From positions 1-8,060 of the forward strand of contig CAZRRV010000053.1 in NCBI GenBank assembly GCA_964602735.1: 8,060 nucleotides of DNA, written 5' to 3'. The position numbers and the translations under genes are program-made. This DNA comes from CAZRRV01 sp964602735 (GTDB lineage: Bacteria; Bacillota; Clostridia; Oscillospirales; Acutalibacteraceae). The notes beneath the pieces were generated by a model, which worked only from the letters and a program-made list of their open reading frames with translations, was not told where the DNA came from and did not search any database. Below, one piece after another: positions 6,110-8,060 of the stretch. Positions within the stretch are counted from its first letter, which is position 1. Each line of letters begins with the position of its first letter.

Positions 6110-6322
6110 TCAGTGTTTAACGGTGCCGCCCGTCTGCGGCGAACCGTCGTAGGTAAAAAAATTCATAAGCTCGCGCCGTTCGCGATCGGTTCTCGCCTTC
6201 TCCTCCCTCGCGGGGGGCTTCACCCGCGGCCGGGCGGCGATAAAAGCCGCCAGCGCGGCGAAAACACACGCGGCGCACCCGCAAAGGCACCCCGCGGCGA
6301 ACAGCAAAATTCCCGTCAGCAT
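6110..6322 (-). CDS. small single-span membrane protein, phage-associated
   Basis: A 70-aa protein with one hydrophobic segment (about residues 2-30) followed by a basic, then mixed-charge tail (RPRVKPPAREEKARTDRERRELMNFF) and the ending YDGSPQTGG. The membrane segment carries four Cys at 12, 14, 16 and 19. I chose the ATG at 6322 because AAGAGGG lies six bases upstream; a longer GTG start at 6391, overlapping the TerL stop, is open in frame but has no comparable site and would add 23 residues that do not look membrane-targeted. It sits between TerL and the scaffold-like gene. Role unknown: similar small membrane proteins often follow TerL in clostridial prophages, by recollection. A holin or spanin role is not supported by anything seen. 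Confidence 0.65.
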   Translation of the reverse strand: MLTGILLFAAGCLCGCAACVFAALAAFIAARPRVKPPAREEKARTDRERRELMNFFTYDGSPQTGGTVKH

Positions 6323-6387
6323 AAAAATCCCTCTTTCCTTTTTTCCGGCAGCACCGCATAACGACCGTACCCGGGTGTGAAGATTTT

Positions 6388-7665
6388 TCACCGGTCATCC
6401 GGCGGTATCGCCTTAAAGAATTTAACGTCGGCAAACGCGTAGCGCATCGCGTCCATAAGGTGGTTGTTTCTGTCTTCGGGGCGGGGCTTCCCGTCGGCAC
6501 CCCGTATCTCCGACCAGCGGTAGGCGGCGAGCTCGGCCGCCGTGTGCCGGCAGCGCGGGTGAACATATATCCTGTACTCGGATATTTCCGCGATGCCGTG
6601 AAGCAGCGAATCCGGCCCTTTCTGCGACGGCATAACATGCTCGATCCCGTTCCGGCGCAGCTCCTCGTTGCTTTTCGGCTCGGCGCAGTCGGCGCGGATC
6701 CTCTCCTTCCGGTAGCCGCGGGCGGCGATCTCACGCGCGATGTCGGAATTGAGCATTCCCGTCCGGCAGAATTCGTCGAACACATAAATTTCCTTCCCGA
6801 CGGGGTCGCACCGAAAGGCGATAAACGCCGTCGGATCGCTGCTGTAACCGTAGTCAAGCCCGAAAAAAGCCCTGTATTTCCACGACACATCCCTTTTCAC
6901 CCCGTCTTCGTATACGAATTTGAACCGGTCATCGTCGAAATCGGTCACCTCCCATTTTGTGTAGATCAGCCCTTCCGCCGCTCCCCACTCCCCCAGTCCC
7001 GCCACGGCGTACCGCCTCGGGTTCTCTGCCTTCATCCTCTCAAACACCGCGCGATCGGCGTCGTCGAGCCACTCGTTGCAGAGATAGTTCACCGAGTATG
7101 TCGATACCCCCGGGGAGGGATTGTCGAAAAAGCGCCGTTTGAGCCAGTGGCTGCCGTCCCACGGGTTGAAAGTAAGGGTGGTCTGCTTGAACAGTTCCGG
7201 CGGGACCTCCCCGCGCGGCACCGTCAGATCCAGCTTGTCGAAATCCTCCTCCCGCCCGATCTCGTACGCCTCCTCTATCCACACCCAGCACAGAACCCCG
7301 CGCGGCACCGTAGCCGACGCCAGTTTGAGCACATCGTCGAACCCGCGGAACAGAATTTTCTGCCCCGTGGCGCGGCGGGTCATTTCGAGCGGCGACACGG
7401 TATGCTCCCACTGCCGCGAAACCCCCAGCCGTTCGCACGCCCACAGAAGCTGCGCGTAGGTCGAATCGCGGTGGGTGTTCATCACCCCGCGCACCACAAG
7501 AAGATTCGCCGACGGGTAGCGCATCAGCCGGTATATGAAATTCAGCGCCGCGCTCGCGCTCTTCTTCGCCCCTTTTCCGCCTTTCACAACCCTGTACCGC
7601 GAACGGTCATGCCAGAACCGCCCGTAGCCTCCGCCCACAACCTCCGATAACCTTACTTCACGCAT
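6388..7665 (-). CDS. phage terminase large subunit (XtmB / Terminase_3 type)
   Basis: The 425-aa motor-nuclease that pumps phage DNA into the capsid and cuts it. ATPase half: RYRVVKGGKGAKKSAS with a Walker-A-like GGKGAKKS (29-36), LLVVRGVMNTHRDSTY (55-70), SPLEMTR and GQKILFRGFDD (91-111), Walker B VLCWVWIEEAYEI (124-136, acidic 131-132), coupling motif TLTFNPWDGSHWLK (163-176). Nuclease half (RNase H-like): FGLDYGYSSDPTA with D271, IRADCAEPKS with D326, and NNHLMDAMRYAF with D405, all three metal-binding acids present. Length equals the family norm of about 420-430. The unusual K-K-S in Walker A is normal for this subfamily. GGAGG lies five bases before the ATG; TerS ends 14 bases upstream. 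Looks complete and active. Confidence 0.95.
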   Translation of the reverse strand: MREVRLSEVVGGGYGRFWHDRSRYRVVKGGKGAKKSASAALNFIYRLMRYPSANLLVVRGVMNTHRDSTYAQLLWACERLGVSRQWEHTVSPLEMTRRATGQKILFRGFDDVLKLASATVPRGVLCWVWIEEAYEIGREEDFDKLDLTVPRGEVPPELFKQTTLTFNPWDGSHWLKRRFFDNPSPGVSTYSVNYLCNEWLDDADRAVFERMKAENPRRYAVAGLGEWGAAEGLIYTKWEVTDFDDDRFKFVYEDGVKRDVSWKYRAFFGLDYGYSSDPTAFIAFRCDPVGKEIYVFDEFCRTGMLNSDIAREIAARGYRKERIRADCAEPKSNEELRRNGIEHVMPSQKGPDSLLHGIAEISEYRIYVHPRCRHTAAELAAYRWSEIRGADGKPRPEDRNNHLMDAMRYAFADVKFFKAIPPDDR

Positions 7666-7679
7666 TTTCTCCTCCCCCT

Positions 7680-8060
7680 TTATTCGCCGTCGCCGTCGGT
7701 ATCGTCGATAAACGCCACGTTCTCCCCCGCGTCGCCGCCGCCGCCCGTAAGCTCGCTTAAAAATTTAAGCGCCTTCAGGGCGCCCTGCAGATCGTATGTT
7801 ACCCCGCCGCTCTCAACGTACGCCTTCGCCGACGCGTCCCACCGCTTCTCCGGCTTCGGCTCCATCGCTATGCGGAACACGTCCAGCCCCCGCAGCAGCA
7901 GCCAGTCGCGGTCGACACACTGCGCCCTCGCCGTCTCGCTCTGCAGTTCGTGTATCCGCTCGATAACCCCGTCCTCCTTCCCGTCGGCGAGCGTCCGCCC
8001 GCTTAAACTCTGCCCGTCCACAAACTCCCGGCACAACTCCTCGATCTTCCCTTTCTTCAT
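7680..8060 (-). CDS. terminase small subunit (Terminase_2-like), start at window edge
   Basis: The DNA-recognition partner of TerL, 126 aa as seen. Supporting features: an opening KIEELCREFVDG that matches the first helix of Terminase_2 proteins, GVIERIHELQSETARAQCVDRDWLLLRGLDVF (31-62, quoted by its ends GVIERIHELQ and DRDWLLLRGLDVF) as in their central oligomerisation helices, then YDLQGALKALKFLSELTGGGG (89-109, quoted by its ends YDLQGALKAL and LSELTGG) and an acidic tail. Position directly before TerL agrees. The helix-turn-helix segment expected after CREFV is much shorter than usual. The ATG occupies the last three bases of the window, so the ribosome site is outside and a start further upstream cannot be excluded. 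Confidence 0.75.
   Translation of the reverse strand: MKKGKIEELCREFVDGQSLSGRTLADGKEDGVIERIHELQSETARAQCVDRDWLLLRGLDVFRIAMEPKPEKRWDASAKAYVESGGVTYDLQGALKALKFLSELTGGGGDAGENVAFIDDTDGDGE
7754..7771. repeat. 18-base A+T-rich palindrome inside terS
   Basis: CGCTTAAA at 7754-7761 and TTTAAGCG at 7764-7771 are perfect inverted repeats around AA. It is embedded in codons for ALKFLSE of the small terminase and is A/T-rich against a GC-rich background. Packaging (pac) sites of headful phages often lie in or near terS, so it is a candidate recognition site, without further support. Confidence 0.4.

Noticed and set aside
7558..7581. Apparently degenerate Walker A in TerL (KKS in place of GKS)
   Set aside because: Terminases of this XtmB/Terminase_3 subgroup commonly carry an SKKS-type loop, and all other catalytic residues are present, so this is not a sign of decay.
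6460..7650. Plus-strand open frame of 396 codons
   Set aside because: Exact antisense of the terminase large subunit, whose motifs are unambiguous.
1..8060. CRISPR array, rRNA, insertion sequence or transposase
   Set aside because: No regularly spaced direct repeats, no rRNA-like sequence and no transposase reading frame was found on either strand.

Overview
The window is GC-rich with strong AGGAGG-type Shine-Dalgarno sites. It joins one bacterial housekeeping gene to a block of tailed-phage head genes. The phage proteins look most like those of prophages in gut Clostridia (Bacillota), so the likely source is a GC-rich clostridial genome or metagenome-assembled genome carrying a prophage or prophage-derived cassette. 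This assignment rests on protein style recognised from memory, not on a search.

Layout: positions 57-539 (+) encode ribose-5-phosphate isomerase B (rpiB), possibly overlapped at its start by the 3' end of an unidentified upstream gene. Everything from 536 to 8060 lies on the minus strand and reads right to left: terminase small subunit (8060-7680), terminase large subunit (7665-6388), a 70-aa single-span membrane protein (6322-6110), a short acidic scaffold-like protein (6095-5748), major capsid protein (5535-4624), portal (4500-2875), a head-tail adaptor-like protein (2878-2525) and a large nozzle/DNA-stabilisation-like protein (2512-536). TerS and TerL would package DNA through the portal into a shell built from the capsid protein on the scaffold. 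The adaptor and nozzle would close the vertex, which suggests a short-tailed (podovirus-like) particle. No integrase, tail fibre, lysis or replication gene is visible, and the block stops at rpiB, sharing a TTAA with its stop codon.

No stretch over 300 bases lacks a gene. The only two sizeable gaps flank the capsid gene, and both are structured. The 212-bp gap before it holds a terminator-like hairpin with a competing upstream pairing (attenuator-like). The 123-bp gap after it holds an 86-base, almost purely G+C sequence that can fold into a complete cloverleaf (four-way junction). The portal start then has a small out-of-frame ORF closer to the ribosome-binding site than the portal ATG itself. 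These look like layered control of capsid-to-portal ratio, or, for the cloverleaf, a small palindromic mobile element. They are the most unusual features of the window.
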